A stretch of 11,067 nucleotides of DNA from JBBTCJ01 sp038043285. Its GTDB lineage: Bacteria > Planctomycetota > Phycisphaerae > UBA1845. The notes beneath the pieces were generated by a model, which was not told where the DNA came from, ran no database searches, and was given only the letters and a program-made list of their open reading frames with translations. This document shows, one piece after another, positions 5,883 to 11,067 of the stretch. The position numbers and the translations under genes are program-made. The stretch lies in NCBI GenBank assembly GCA_038043285.1, contig JBBTCJ010000153.1, forward strand, positions 1-11,067, written 5' to 3'. How positions within the stretch are numbered: position 1 is the first letter of the stretch; each line of letters starts with the position of its first letter.

Positions 5883-6537
5883 AGCGTCAACACCCGACAC
5901 GCCAGTCCGCGCGCCTGGAGCAGCGCGTAGACCTCTTTTTGTTGCTTTTCGTCCCGGCATATGCCCATCACGGCGTATTGTTCCGTCAGCTTTTTCTTTC
6001 CTTCGCTCGACGCCTCGCCGGGCCGATCATTCGCTACGCTTTGATCCAAGAACGCCTGAATCTCCGCCGCATCGAAGCCCTCAACAAGACGTCAATCTCG
6101 GGGTCGCTCTGCAATTCCGCCAGCAGCTCCGCGAGTTTTTCCCCCTCCCATTCGCCGGCGATCTTATTGAGCGCCAGGTTCAGCGCCTTCTCCTTCGCCG
6201 GCGGAAGGTCCACGACCACGCACTCAAACGTCTGCGTGTTCCACTCCTGCCGCATCACCGCGAATCGCTGATGCCCTCCGACCAGATGCCCGGACCGCCG
6301 GTTCCATATCAGCGGGTCCACCAAGCCGAAGCTCTCGATCGACCGCTTGATCTTCTCATATTCCGGCTCGCCGGGCTGCAAAGCGCGTCGCGGGTTGTAC
6401 GGCGCCGGCTTGATCTTCCGCCACGGAATCCGGCGCATCTTCAGCGGCGATTGCTCCAACCGCTGCGCTCGTGGAGTCCTCTTCCGCGTCGCCGTCGCCG
6501 GACCTTGGTCTTTGCCGATCAATCGCCGTCTCGCCAT
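5879..6537 (-). pseudogene. ParB-like nuclease-domain (ParB/Srx) protein, interrupted by a frameshift
   Basis: Residues 1-152 from the ATG at 6537 form a ParB/Srx-type domain: IPWRKIKPAPYNPR (37-50), SIESFGLVDPLIWN (66-79), LVGGHQRFAVM (85-95) and the helical LNLALNKIAGEWEGEKLAELL region. Near 6077-6082 the frame breaks. The first frame runs on for 14 off-pattern residues to a stop at 6034, while the expected continuation (GFDAAEIQAFLDQ to the end CRVLTL at 5879) is in the next frame. Adding one base there would restore a 219-residue protein. Such phage proteins next to terminase are often linked to methyltransferase or DNA-handling roles, but the exact reaction is unknown. The ATG overlaps the previous stop (TGATG). 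A sequencing error, a true mutation or a programmed shift are all possible. Confidence 0.75.
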
Positions 6538-6824
6538 CACCTTGACAACGCCTCCGCCACCTGGCGCAGCAAGTGCTCCACGACCATGGCGTTGCTGATG
6601 ACCCGCCGGTCGCCGATCCACACCGCCCCGATTCCGTAGGCCAAGTGGGCCAGCGCCTTCGCCTCCTTGTCCTTCAACTCAAGGTCCACGCGGCGAAACG
6701 ATCGAAACGTTGCCTGATACCCTTCCGTCGGCGGAACCCCAATAGGCAGCGTGATGGTGACGCTGCCCAAAGCCGCCGTTTTCGTCGTCTCGCCGCTGCG
6801 TCCATTCGCCCCTGTCTTCGCCAT
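6537..6824 (-). CDS. Small conserved-looking phage protein of unknown function
   Basis: A 95-residue protein beginning with a Gly/Thr-rich basic leader, then a beta-like VTITLPIGVPPTEGY (about 22-36) and a helical second half with many charges (LELKDKEAKALAHLAYGIG, VEHLLRQVAEALSR). The layout of a short hydrophobic strand, PP(T/D)E, then a helix pair recurs in small genes placed between terL and parB-like genes in prophages I associate with Planctomycetota. I know no function. AAGGAAGG lies about 9 bases before the ATG. The gene starts 41 bases after terL and its stop overlaps the next start by one base, so it belongs to the packaging operon. Confidence 0.7.
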   Translation of the reverse strand: MAKTGANGRSGETTKTAALGSVTITLPIGVPPTEGYQATFRSFRRVDLELKDKEAKALAHLAYGIGAVWIGDRRVISNAMVVEHLLRQVAEALSR

Positions 6825-6865
6825 ATCTCATCACCTTCCTTGGTCGTTGATCTCCGTCCGAGTCT

Positions 6866-8905
6866 CTAACTTTGCGTCGCCACAAATGGCCTGCCATCCG
6901 GCGTGGTCACCGGATCGCTCGCGCGCTTCCCGCTCTGTCCCGTCCGCCGCGTCGCGGCCATCACCCGGCACCCGCCGGCGTTCACCGCCGCCAGGGCGCC
7001 ATAGAGGCAGTCAAACCAGTGGTTGGCCTTCCGGTCTCGCACCCACTTGGTCACCATCCCCGTGCCCGGCCCGCTGCCGGGCACGAACTCCGTCACCTGG
7101 TGCTCCGCCGTAAGATGCCGCACGAGATCGAGGTGCTCGTTGGGCATCGCCTCAAACAGGGTGATCGCCCCGGGCTCCTGCGGTGGAATCCTCAAACGGC
7201 GATGCACCGCCGTCTTCCAGTGGTCGGCGTCAACCTCAACCAACGTCGTCCGCTGCGCCGGGAGCCGCCGCACTTGGTAGCGCTCGCCGATCAGTACGAT
7301 CTCCGCCCCCGTCTTGCTCACCGCACGAAACGTGCGATCACGCTGTTGTCCGGCCCCAAAACCCTTCACCGGGTAATATCTCGGCCGAGGCAGCCCGCGA
7401 TTTTCCTCCCGGCAAAACTCATACACCGCCTCGGTGTGCTCCGCATAGCCGCTGTCCACCCAGATCAGATTCGGCGCCCGCATCCCCTCGCCATCACACG
7501 CCCATCCACCGTCACACAAGCCTCGAAACTCCCGCAGCGCCGTCAGCAGCCCCCGCTCGACGCCCAGCCTCTGTGACGGCACCTCGAAGTTTCCGTAGTC
7601 GATCACCCGGGCGCTGCCGTCCGCCATCCCGGCCAGCGCCAGCCAATGGCAGAGATACTTCCCGGTGTCCACGAAGACCGTCAGACACTTCGCCGCCGCC
7701 GGCACCACCCCGCGCCGCAACCCGTTTAGCCGCCGCTGCACGGTCCCCGCATCAACCGCTTCGTCCTCGATTCCGGTGGGCGCATAGGGCAGGGCCCAAA
7801 CGAACTGCAACAGCTCACGCTTGGCGTTTTCCTCGTCCACCTCACGCCTCGCCCGCCATTCATCCAACGCCACGCTTCCGGGCGAGACGAAACGGTTGTT
7901 GATCGCCGACCAACGGAATCCCAGCGATCGCGTCGCCGGCGGATCCCCCAGCACGCGCCCCGCCTGGTCGATCTCCTGGCCCCGGTGTACCAGAACGCCG
8001 TTGATGTTCGCCTTCCAGCGCTCTGTTTCGTCCCACGGCCCAAGGCAATGCGTGCAACAGAAATACGCCAGCTCAAACGCCGCTTGTTCCTCCCCGGCCC
8101 CTTCCCAGCCGCCGACCTGCCGGCGATCGTCTTCTCCCGCCGTCGGCACGTTCCACTTGCCGCAGCGCGGACAAGGCAGGGCGATGCGACTCTGCGTCCC
8201 GTGCTTCCACTCCTGCCAGATGCGACCGTCCTCGGTGCTGGCGGTGCACTCGCCGTACACCACCGCCCGGTCCTGATAGGCCCGCGTGCGGGCGACGATC
8301 TGCTTGATCTTGTCCGCCTCCCGACTGGCCCGGTCCCGGCGATCCAGTCCGTCCACCTCGGTGATGACCACCACCCGCGAGGTGAAATGCGCCCGGGCCT
8401 TGTCCGACCCGCCGCCTCCCATGAACTTCAGACAGGCCCCGTTGCCAAAGCGAATAAAATCGGTCTTGCCGCCGCGGCTTCCCCCTCCCCGCCGTGGCAG
8501 CTCCTCGCGGTAGCGCGTGCGCTCGATCACCGGCAACAGATCGCGTTCCCATTTTTCATTCGCCATCCCCTCGTCGGGCAACCCGGCGATCACCGTCTCC
8601 CGCCACTCGAACAGGTGATAGAGAATGGGAACCACGAACCCGATCATCGACTTTCCGCTCTGTGTCGGCCCCACGGCCCAGAAACGACTGTATGCTCCGC
8701 TGTCGATCGCCGCGAACCACAGCGCCGTGTAGGGCTGCCATTCGCAGCGAAAACGCCGCCCCTCATGCGGCCCGGAAGGCAAAACGATCTCCTCCTCGGC
8801 AAACCGCCGGATGCCGCGGATCCGCGGCACCACGGAGTTCCGCGCCGCCCAGGTCAGCTCTTCGAGCACCGCGTTGGCCGCCATCGTTTGTGTGCCGACA
8901 ACCAC
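6866..8905 (-). CDS. terL: Phage terminase large subunit, GpA type (packaging ATPase/nuclease)
   Basis: A 679-residue protein of normal GpA length. Motifs in order: Walker A GPTQSGKS (79-86), Walker B VVVITEVD (178-185), a Cys-rich zinc-like insertion (CPRC 245-248 and CCTHC 283-287), then the RNase H-like nuclease domain opening FVDTGK (411-416), VDSGY (483-487) and closing NHWFDCLYGAL (628-638). The protein cuts concatemeric DNA and pumps it through the portal into proheads. The GTG at 8905 was chosen over the ATG at 8884 because AGGGAG lies about 10 bases before it and it begins 7 bases after the previous stop; the ATG has no ribosome site. A small terminase subunit is not recognisable, though the 69-residue neighbour occupies its usual place. 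Confidence 0.96.
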   Translation of the reverse strand: MVVGTQTMAANAVLEELTWAARNSVVPRIRGIRRFAEEEIVLPSGPHEGRRFRCEWQPYTALWFAAIDSGAYSRFWAVGPTQSGKSMIGFVVPILYHLFEWRETVIAGLPDEGMANEKWERDLLPVIERTRYREELPRRGGGSRGGKTDFIRFGNGACLKFMGGGGSDKARAHFTSRVVVITEVDGLDRRDRASREADKIKQIVARTRAYQDRAVVYGECTASTEDGRIWQEWKHGTQSRIALPCPRCGKWNVPTAGEDDRRQVGGWEGAGEEQAAFELAYFCCTHCLGPWDETERWKANINGVLVHRGQEIDQAGRVLGDPPATRSLGFRWSAINNRFVSPGSVALDEWRARREVDEENAKRELLQFVWALPYAPTGIEDEAVDAGTVQRRLNGLRRGVVPAAAKCLTVFVDTGKYLCHWLALAGMADGSARVIDYGNFEVPSQRLGVERGLLTALREFRGLCDGGWACDGEGMRAPNLIWVDSGYAEHTEAVYEFCREENRGLPRPRYYPVKGFGAGQQRDRTFRAVSKTGAEIVLIGERYQVRRLPAQRTTLVEVDADHWKTAVHRRLRIPPQEPGAITLFEAMPNEHLDLVRHLTAEHQVTEFVPGSGPGTGMVTKWVRDRKANHWFDCLYGALAAVNAGGCRVMAATRRTGQSGKRASDPVTTPDGRPFVATQS

Positions 8906-8912
8906 GGATGAA

Positions 8913-9122
8913 TCACTCCCTGACGTTTCCCATCATCGGCGTGCATCTTATCGCCCTGCACCATCGAAACGCCGCTGCCTTCGCTTCAAGCGGGCCCAAG
9001 TACGCCATTCCACTGTCACAGATAACCCCTAGAATGTTTACCCGCCACTCGTATTGATCTCTGCGTGTATCCTGGAACACCTCCACAACGGCATCCATAC
9101 TGCCGGCAGCGATTCTCGGCAT
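8913..9122 (-). CDS. Small unknown protein directly upstream of terL
   Basis: A 69-residue protein that starts MPRIAAGSMDAVVEV and ends PMMGNVRE. It mixes short strands (WRVNILGVICDSG) with a basic helix (LEAKAAAFRWCRAIRC) and has three Cys. It is supported by an excellent GAGGAGG site 8 bases before the ATG and by tight spacing to terL (7 bases). Its place immediately before terL is where a small terminase subunit (TerS, lambda Nu1) usually lies. However, at 69 residues and without a visible helix-turn-helix it is short for TerS, so I leave the function open. Confidence 0.72.
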   Translation of the reverse strand: MPRIAAGSMDAVVEVFQDTRRDQYEWRVNILGVICDSGMAYLGPLEAKAAAFRWCRAIRCTPMMGNVRE

Positions 9123-9147
9123 GGTCCACGCCTCCTCGTTGGTACAA

Positions 9148-9182
9148 GCCCCGCCCGTCGCCGGATCAGGTGCGGGCGGGGC
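9148..9182 (-). other. Ten-base-pair GC-rich hairpin before the 69-residue gene
   Basis: GCCCCGCCCG (9148-9157) and CGGGCGGGGC (9173-9182) form a perfect 10-bp stem with a 15-base loop. No T-run follows on either side, so it is not a standard intrinsic terminator. It sits about 8 bases upstream of the ribosome-binding site of the 69-residue gene on the minus strand, where it could act as an RNA-processing or translation-control element. Confidence 0.5.
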
Positions 9183-9185
9183 CGA

Positions 9186-9208
9186 GCCCGGACGCCCGGG
9201 CCGTTTTC
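9186..9208 (+). terminator. Terminator-like hairpin followed by TTTT (plus direction)
   Basis: GCCCGG (9186-9191) and CCGGGC (9196-9201) form a 6-bp GC stem with a 4-base loop, followed by CGTTTTC on the plus strand. No plus-strand gene is seen upstream, so if functional it would stop antisense transcription. On the minus strand the same stem has no T-run. Confidence 0.3.
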
Positions 9209-9219
9209 AGGAAAAACAC

Positions 9220-9244
9220 CACACCGTGCCGGAATCGAACCAGC
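9220..9244 (-). other. tRNA T-arm-like sequence (tRNA 3-prime remnant or attachment site candidate)
   Basis: On the minus strand, GCTGG, the loop TTCGATT and CCGGC (9244 to 9228) make a perfect 5-bp T-arm that matches the TTCRANY loop consensus. It is followed by a 7-base would-be acceptor strand ACGGTGT (9227-9221) and discriminator G. A weak 5-prime partner GCATTGT (9300-9294) pairs with it using three wobbles, but no acceptable D-arm or anticodon arm lies between, so this is not a complete tRNA gene. Such 3-prime tRNA ends are common phage attachment sites. Confidence 0.4.
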
Positions 9245-9301
9245 TGTCGCTGCACTGCCGCTCAACATTATCAACCCATTCAAGTCTGGTCATACAATGC
9301 C

Positions 9302-9823
9302 CTACGCGCTCTCTTGGTCTTTTGCATCTGCGACAAACGATGCCAGAAGCCGCTTCGGGTCAATATTTCCACCGACTCGCGCGTCCAGCTTCTTGATCGT
9401 CGTTTCGGACGCCATCGTTACGATCGCGCCAATCTGTGCCATTCTGCAAATCAATTGCTTCTTGAGTTCGGCACTGCCTTCGACCGCCGCCGACGCCAGA
9501 ACGCAACGAACTCGCTTGGCACGCTTGACGATGGTCTTGGCCGTGCATGATGCGATTGCGAGCCGGTCTTGCGCGCCGCAACACTGGACGTATCCGCCAT
9601 GCGGAACGCGACGCCATACCACGCCGTGCTCCCGTTCACATATGCGAATCGCCGACGCCAAATAGCCGTAGCCCCTCTGTCCCGGCGCTACTCCGTGTTC
9701 GATCATTCCTTGTAGTTGCTCATCGAGAAACCGGTCATGTGCTTTTCCGGTCTTGAGTGCGTCCACAAGTATTGTTGTGTTTCGATGCCTGTTCTGCCAG
9801 GGTAGTTCTTTTGTTTGCGTCAT
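9302..9823 (-). CDS. Unknown phage protein of 173 residues
   Basis: A 173-residue basic protein. The N-terminal part includes LVDALKTGKAHDRFLDEQL (about 19-37) and GYGYLASAIRICEREHGVVW (51-70); a Cys pair (CC, 81-82) follows; the C-terminal half is helical with LKKQLICRMAQIGAI and a closing KLDARVGGNIDPKRLLASF. GYxxLxxAIxICxRExxxVW recalls a small phage family of unknown function, which I cannot name. The ATG at 9823 has GGGAG 7 bases upstream. The gene follows the pentanucleotide array, whose last unit lies 22 bases from the start codon, and is separated by 180 structured bases from the next gene. Codon use and base composition here are somewhat AT-richer than in the head genes. Confidence 0.72.
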   Translation of the reverse strand: MTQTKELPWQNRHRNTTILVDALKTGKAHDRFLDEQLQGMIEHGVAPGQRGYGYLASAIRICEREHGVVWRRVPHGGYVQCCGAQDRLAIASCTAKTIVKRAKRVRCVLASAAVEGSAELKKQLICRMAQIGAIVTMASETTIKKLDARVGGNIDPKRLLASFVADAKDQESA

Positions 9824-9845
9824 TGGTTTTCTCCCACAAGAGATT

Positions 9846-9990
9846 CTTGTCTTGTCGTGCCTAGTCGCGTCGCGTCCAGTCGTGTCCGGTCAAGTCGCGT
9901 CCAGTCGAGTCCAGTCCGGTCGCGTCACGTCTAGTCTGGTCCGGTCGGGTCTTGTCTTGTGGTGTCGAGTCATATCAAGTCACGCCACGT
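9846..9990. repeat. Degenerate pentanucleotide tandem array, consensus CNNGT (NNGAC on the minus strand)
   Basis: Twenty-nine consecutive 5-base units run without a phase break. Twenty-five fit CNNGT exactly; the exceptions are CGTGC (9856), GGTGT (9961), CATAT (9971) and CACGC (9981). The two middle bases vary widely (TT, GC, CA, CG, AA, GA, TA, TG, GG, AC and others occur) while the outer three are almost fixed, so this is not an ordinary microsatellite. The array fills the gap between two minus-strand genes and starts inside the last codons of the upstream one, whose stop codon lies in it. Five bases is half a helical turn, so fixed bases alternate between DNA faces. Confidence 0.92.
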
Positions 9991-10558
9991 CGAACTTGCT
10001 CACGTTGAATCGTCCAAAGTATCCGCCGTTCTGCGGACGGAACACGCCCAGGCCAATGAACTTCCCCATGTGCTCCAGGTATTCCTGAACTTTCGCGGAT
10101 CGTTCAATCAGTAGCGGGTCAAGCAGGTAGATCGTGCCTGAGGTTTTCCACTCACTAAAAATAGGAAACGTCTTCCAGACCCGCTTCCCTCCACCGGTGC
10201 GCCCGTCGGCTGGAACGAACAGCTTTAACGGCTCCGCGTCGTCGATCGTTACGGTCTTGCCTTTGACGATCAGCGGCAGCGGGTCGACGACCATGATGCC
10301 CGCACGGAAGAACTTGGTGTAGGTCATCTTGCCACGACCGGAGACACTCTCGCCAAGGTATTGCGACACGTCTCGCATCCCGTTTTTCACTGCGGCGGGC
10401 GGGATGAATACCCTGCCTTTGTCATCGACGTGCATCCGTTCCCGCCACGCTCGCTGCTCGAGCGCATCGTGGCTTTCACCGATGCCACGTTCAGATTGAA
10501 TACACCTGCCAAATTGGATCGGTGCCGTCCCTTCGATCGTAAATTTTGCTGATTTCAT
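9980..10558 (-). CDS. Conserved-looking phage protein of unknown function (192 residues)
   Basis: A 192-residue mixed alpha/beta protein. Notable segments are FTIEGTAPIQFGR (6-18), a charged ERGIGESHDALEQRAWRERM stretch (23-42), VFIPPAAVKNGMRD (50-63), FVPADGRTGGGKRV (114-127) and a Gly/aromatic-rich close GVFRPQNGGYFGRF (171-184). I associate these landmarks with a family of phage proteins of unknown function; the Gly-rich C-terminus superficially recalls RAMP-fold proteins, which is speculation. The ATG at 10558 follows GTGAGGAAAC, a good ribosome site, and overlaps the stop of the 20-residue remnant. Its last codons and stop are made of pentanucleotide array units, so the C-terminal few residues may have been replaced. 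Confidence 0.75.
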   Translation of the reverse strand: MKSAKFTIEGTAPIQFGRCIQSERGIGESHDALEQRAWRERMHVDDKGRVFIPPAAVKNGMRDVSQYLGESVSGRGKMTYTKFFRAGIMVVDPLPLIVKGKTVTIDDAEPLKLFVPADGRTGGGKRVWKTFPIFSEWKTSGTIYLLDPLLIERSAKVQEYLEHMGKFIGLGVFRPQNGGYFGRFNVSKFDVA

Positions 10559-10617
10559 TGTTTCCTCACCGGGTTCCAGGTCGCGTCGGTCCATTCGATT
10601 TTCGATCGCTCGCTCAC
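10555..10617 (-). pseudogene. Twenty-residue remnant of a Gp37/Gp68-family (DUF5131) phage protein
   Basis: From a GTG at 10617 the frame reads MSERSKIEWTDATWNPVRKQ and stops. SKIEWTDATWNPV is the hallmark opening of the phage Gp37/Gp68 (DUF5131) proteins. In those, the next residues are normally a Gly-Cys and then the Cys-rich SPGCxxCYA motif. Here the match ends exactly before the first Cys. AGGAG lies about 5 bases upstream of the GTG; the start overlaps the stop of the gene before it (GGGTGA) and the stop overlaps the next ATG (CAATGA). It is therefore either a decayed gene start whose ribosome site and stop now serve coupling, or a retained leader peptide. Confidence 0.7.
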
Positions 10618-10724
10618 CCTCGCTCCTGGCGCTGCCTTTCATTCTGCTGTTCCACAAACCCAAGGTAGTCCGTGACCTCCTTAAGGTGCTTCGTGTTCCC
10701 CTTAGCACGCGCAGTCACGGCCAT
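10614..10724 (-). CDS. Very small hypothetical protein (36 residues)
   Basis: A 36-residue basic, hydrophilic ORF (start MAVTARAKGNTKHLKEV, end NERQRQERG). GGGAGGG lies about 8 bases before the ATG, within the end of the previous gene, which it overlaps by 10 bases. Its stop overlaps the GTG of the DUF5131 remnant. The overlap chain and the ribosome site argue it is translated. Nothing indicates a function; a truncated helical protein is possible. Confidence 0.5.
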   Translation of the reverse strand: MAVTARAKGNTKHLKEVTDYLGFVEQQNERQRQERG

Positions 10725-11067
10725 TGGGCCACCACCCTCCCGCCGTACTGGACCTTCACTGTCCCGAGGTTCTTGGTCGTCAGCCCGCCAACCGATCCGC
10801 TCGAAAAGTTGCGAACGTGATACAGGTCTTTCGGCCCTGCGTCGCTGTTTGCCCAGCACGGCAGCGAAGCTCCTTCACAGTCGGCGAAGGTGATCGACAC
10901 CGGCGGACTGGTTTCATTTTGGCGTTCAAGATTTGCCGCGAAGGCGTGCCCCTTGTTGGCAAACGACTTGCATCGCACGACAAAAATGTCCTGAAGCACG
11001 TCGGCGAATCCGCCGGCCTCAATGTCCACGCCCGATTGAGGACTCGCCCCCACCGAGCCGGAAAACT
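10715..11067 (-). CDS. Partial unknown protein, 5-prime end beyond the window
   Basis: The frame is open to the right edge, so at least 116 residues are present and the true start is probably outside; an internal GTG at 11053 has no ribosome site. The sequence is mixed, with VDIEAGGFADVLQDIFVVRC near the left of the visible part, three Cys further on and a beta-like close GTVKVQYGGRVVAQWP. The motif F-S-(S)-G-S-V-G occurs at the window edge and again near the C-terminus (NFSSGSVGG), hinting at an internal duplication. No family is recognised. It is coupled to the 36-residue ORF and seems to head the visible part of this minus-strand block. Confidence 0.6.
   Translation of the reverse strand, partial: FSGSVGASPQSGVDIEAGGFADVLQDIFVVRCKSFANKGHAFAANLERQNETSPPVSITFADCEGASLPCWANSDAGPKDLYHVRNFSSGSVGGLTTKNLGTVKVQYGGRVVAQWP

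Noticed and set aside
7985..8911. A 308-residue plus-strand reading frame opposite terL
   Set aside because: It is a long open antisense frame caused by high GC over terL; it is Pro/Arg/His-rich with no motif and no ribosome site.
8913..9122. Calling the 69-residue gene the small terminase subunit
   Set aside because: Position fits, but it is short and has no visible helix-turn-helix, so no function was assigned.
9038..9283. An 81-residue minus-strand reading frame across the T-arm and hairpins
   Set aside because: Its AGSIPARC-type peptide is just the T-arm translated, it has no ribosome site, and it overlaps the well-supported 69-residue gene.
9220..9300. Complete tRNA gene on the minus strand
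   Set aside because: The T-arm is perfect, but the 5-prime acceptor match needs three wobbles and no D-arm or anticodon stem with a proper 7-base loop can be formed between them.
9846..9990. CRISPR array
   Set aside because: The period is 5 bases with no separate repeat and spacer, and no cas gene is present.

Overview
The window is a high-GC phage or prophage segment. It carries most of a lambda-like DNA-packaging and head-assembly module, read almost entirely on the minus strand, plus a small cassette on the opposite strand. Identifications rest on motifs and gene order read by eye; no database search was possible. The host is probably a high-GC Gram-negative-type bacterium. Several small proteins (the 95-residue gene, the ParB-like gene and the stub of a P-loop protein) look to me like sets I associate with prophages of Planctomycetota, but that assignment is tentative. 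No integrase, repressor or host gene is visible, so free phage and integrated prophage cannot be told apart.

Right part (11067 to about 8913, minus strand): a gene cut by the window edge, a 36-residue ORF, a 20-residue remnant that reads exactly like the N-terminus of the phage Gp37/Gp68 (DUF5131) family, and a 192-residue phage protein of unknown function. The first four reading frames overlap one another at stop/start junctions. Then comes a striking array of about 29 five-base units with consensus CNNGT (plus strand), which starts inside the last codons of the 192-residue gene. It is followed by a 173-residue gene, a structured 180-base intergenic stretch holding a tRNA T-arm-like sequence and two GC-rich hairpins, and a 69-residue gene just upstream of terL.

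Middle (8905 to 5682, minus strand): terL (GpA-type large terminase, 679 residues), a 95-residue protein, a ParB-like nuclease-domain protein broken by one frameshift, and a 66-residue ORF that looks like the N-terminus of a P-loop ATPase ending just before its Walker A motif. Overlapping stops and starts indicate one operon.

Insert (about 4464 to 5667, plus strand): three overlapping genes behind a strong sigma70-type promoter and a perfect hairpin at the transcript start. The last encodes a small Cys-containing helix-turn-helix protein. This block opposes the surrounding late genes and abuts the truncated ATPase gene, which fits a moron-like insertion or replacement.

Left part (4186 to 18, minus strand): a beta-rich 125-residue protein, a 103-residue protein in the usual place of a head-completion/connector gene, the portal (lambda gpB family), an S49-type prohead protease with a probable nested scaffold gene (like lambda C/Nu3), and a DUF2190-like capsid cement protein. 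The major capsid gene would be expected next, beyond the left edge. The working model is packaging motor (TerL, portal), protease and scaffold for prohead maturation, then capsid decoration.
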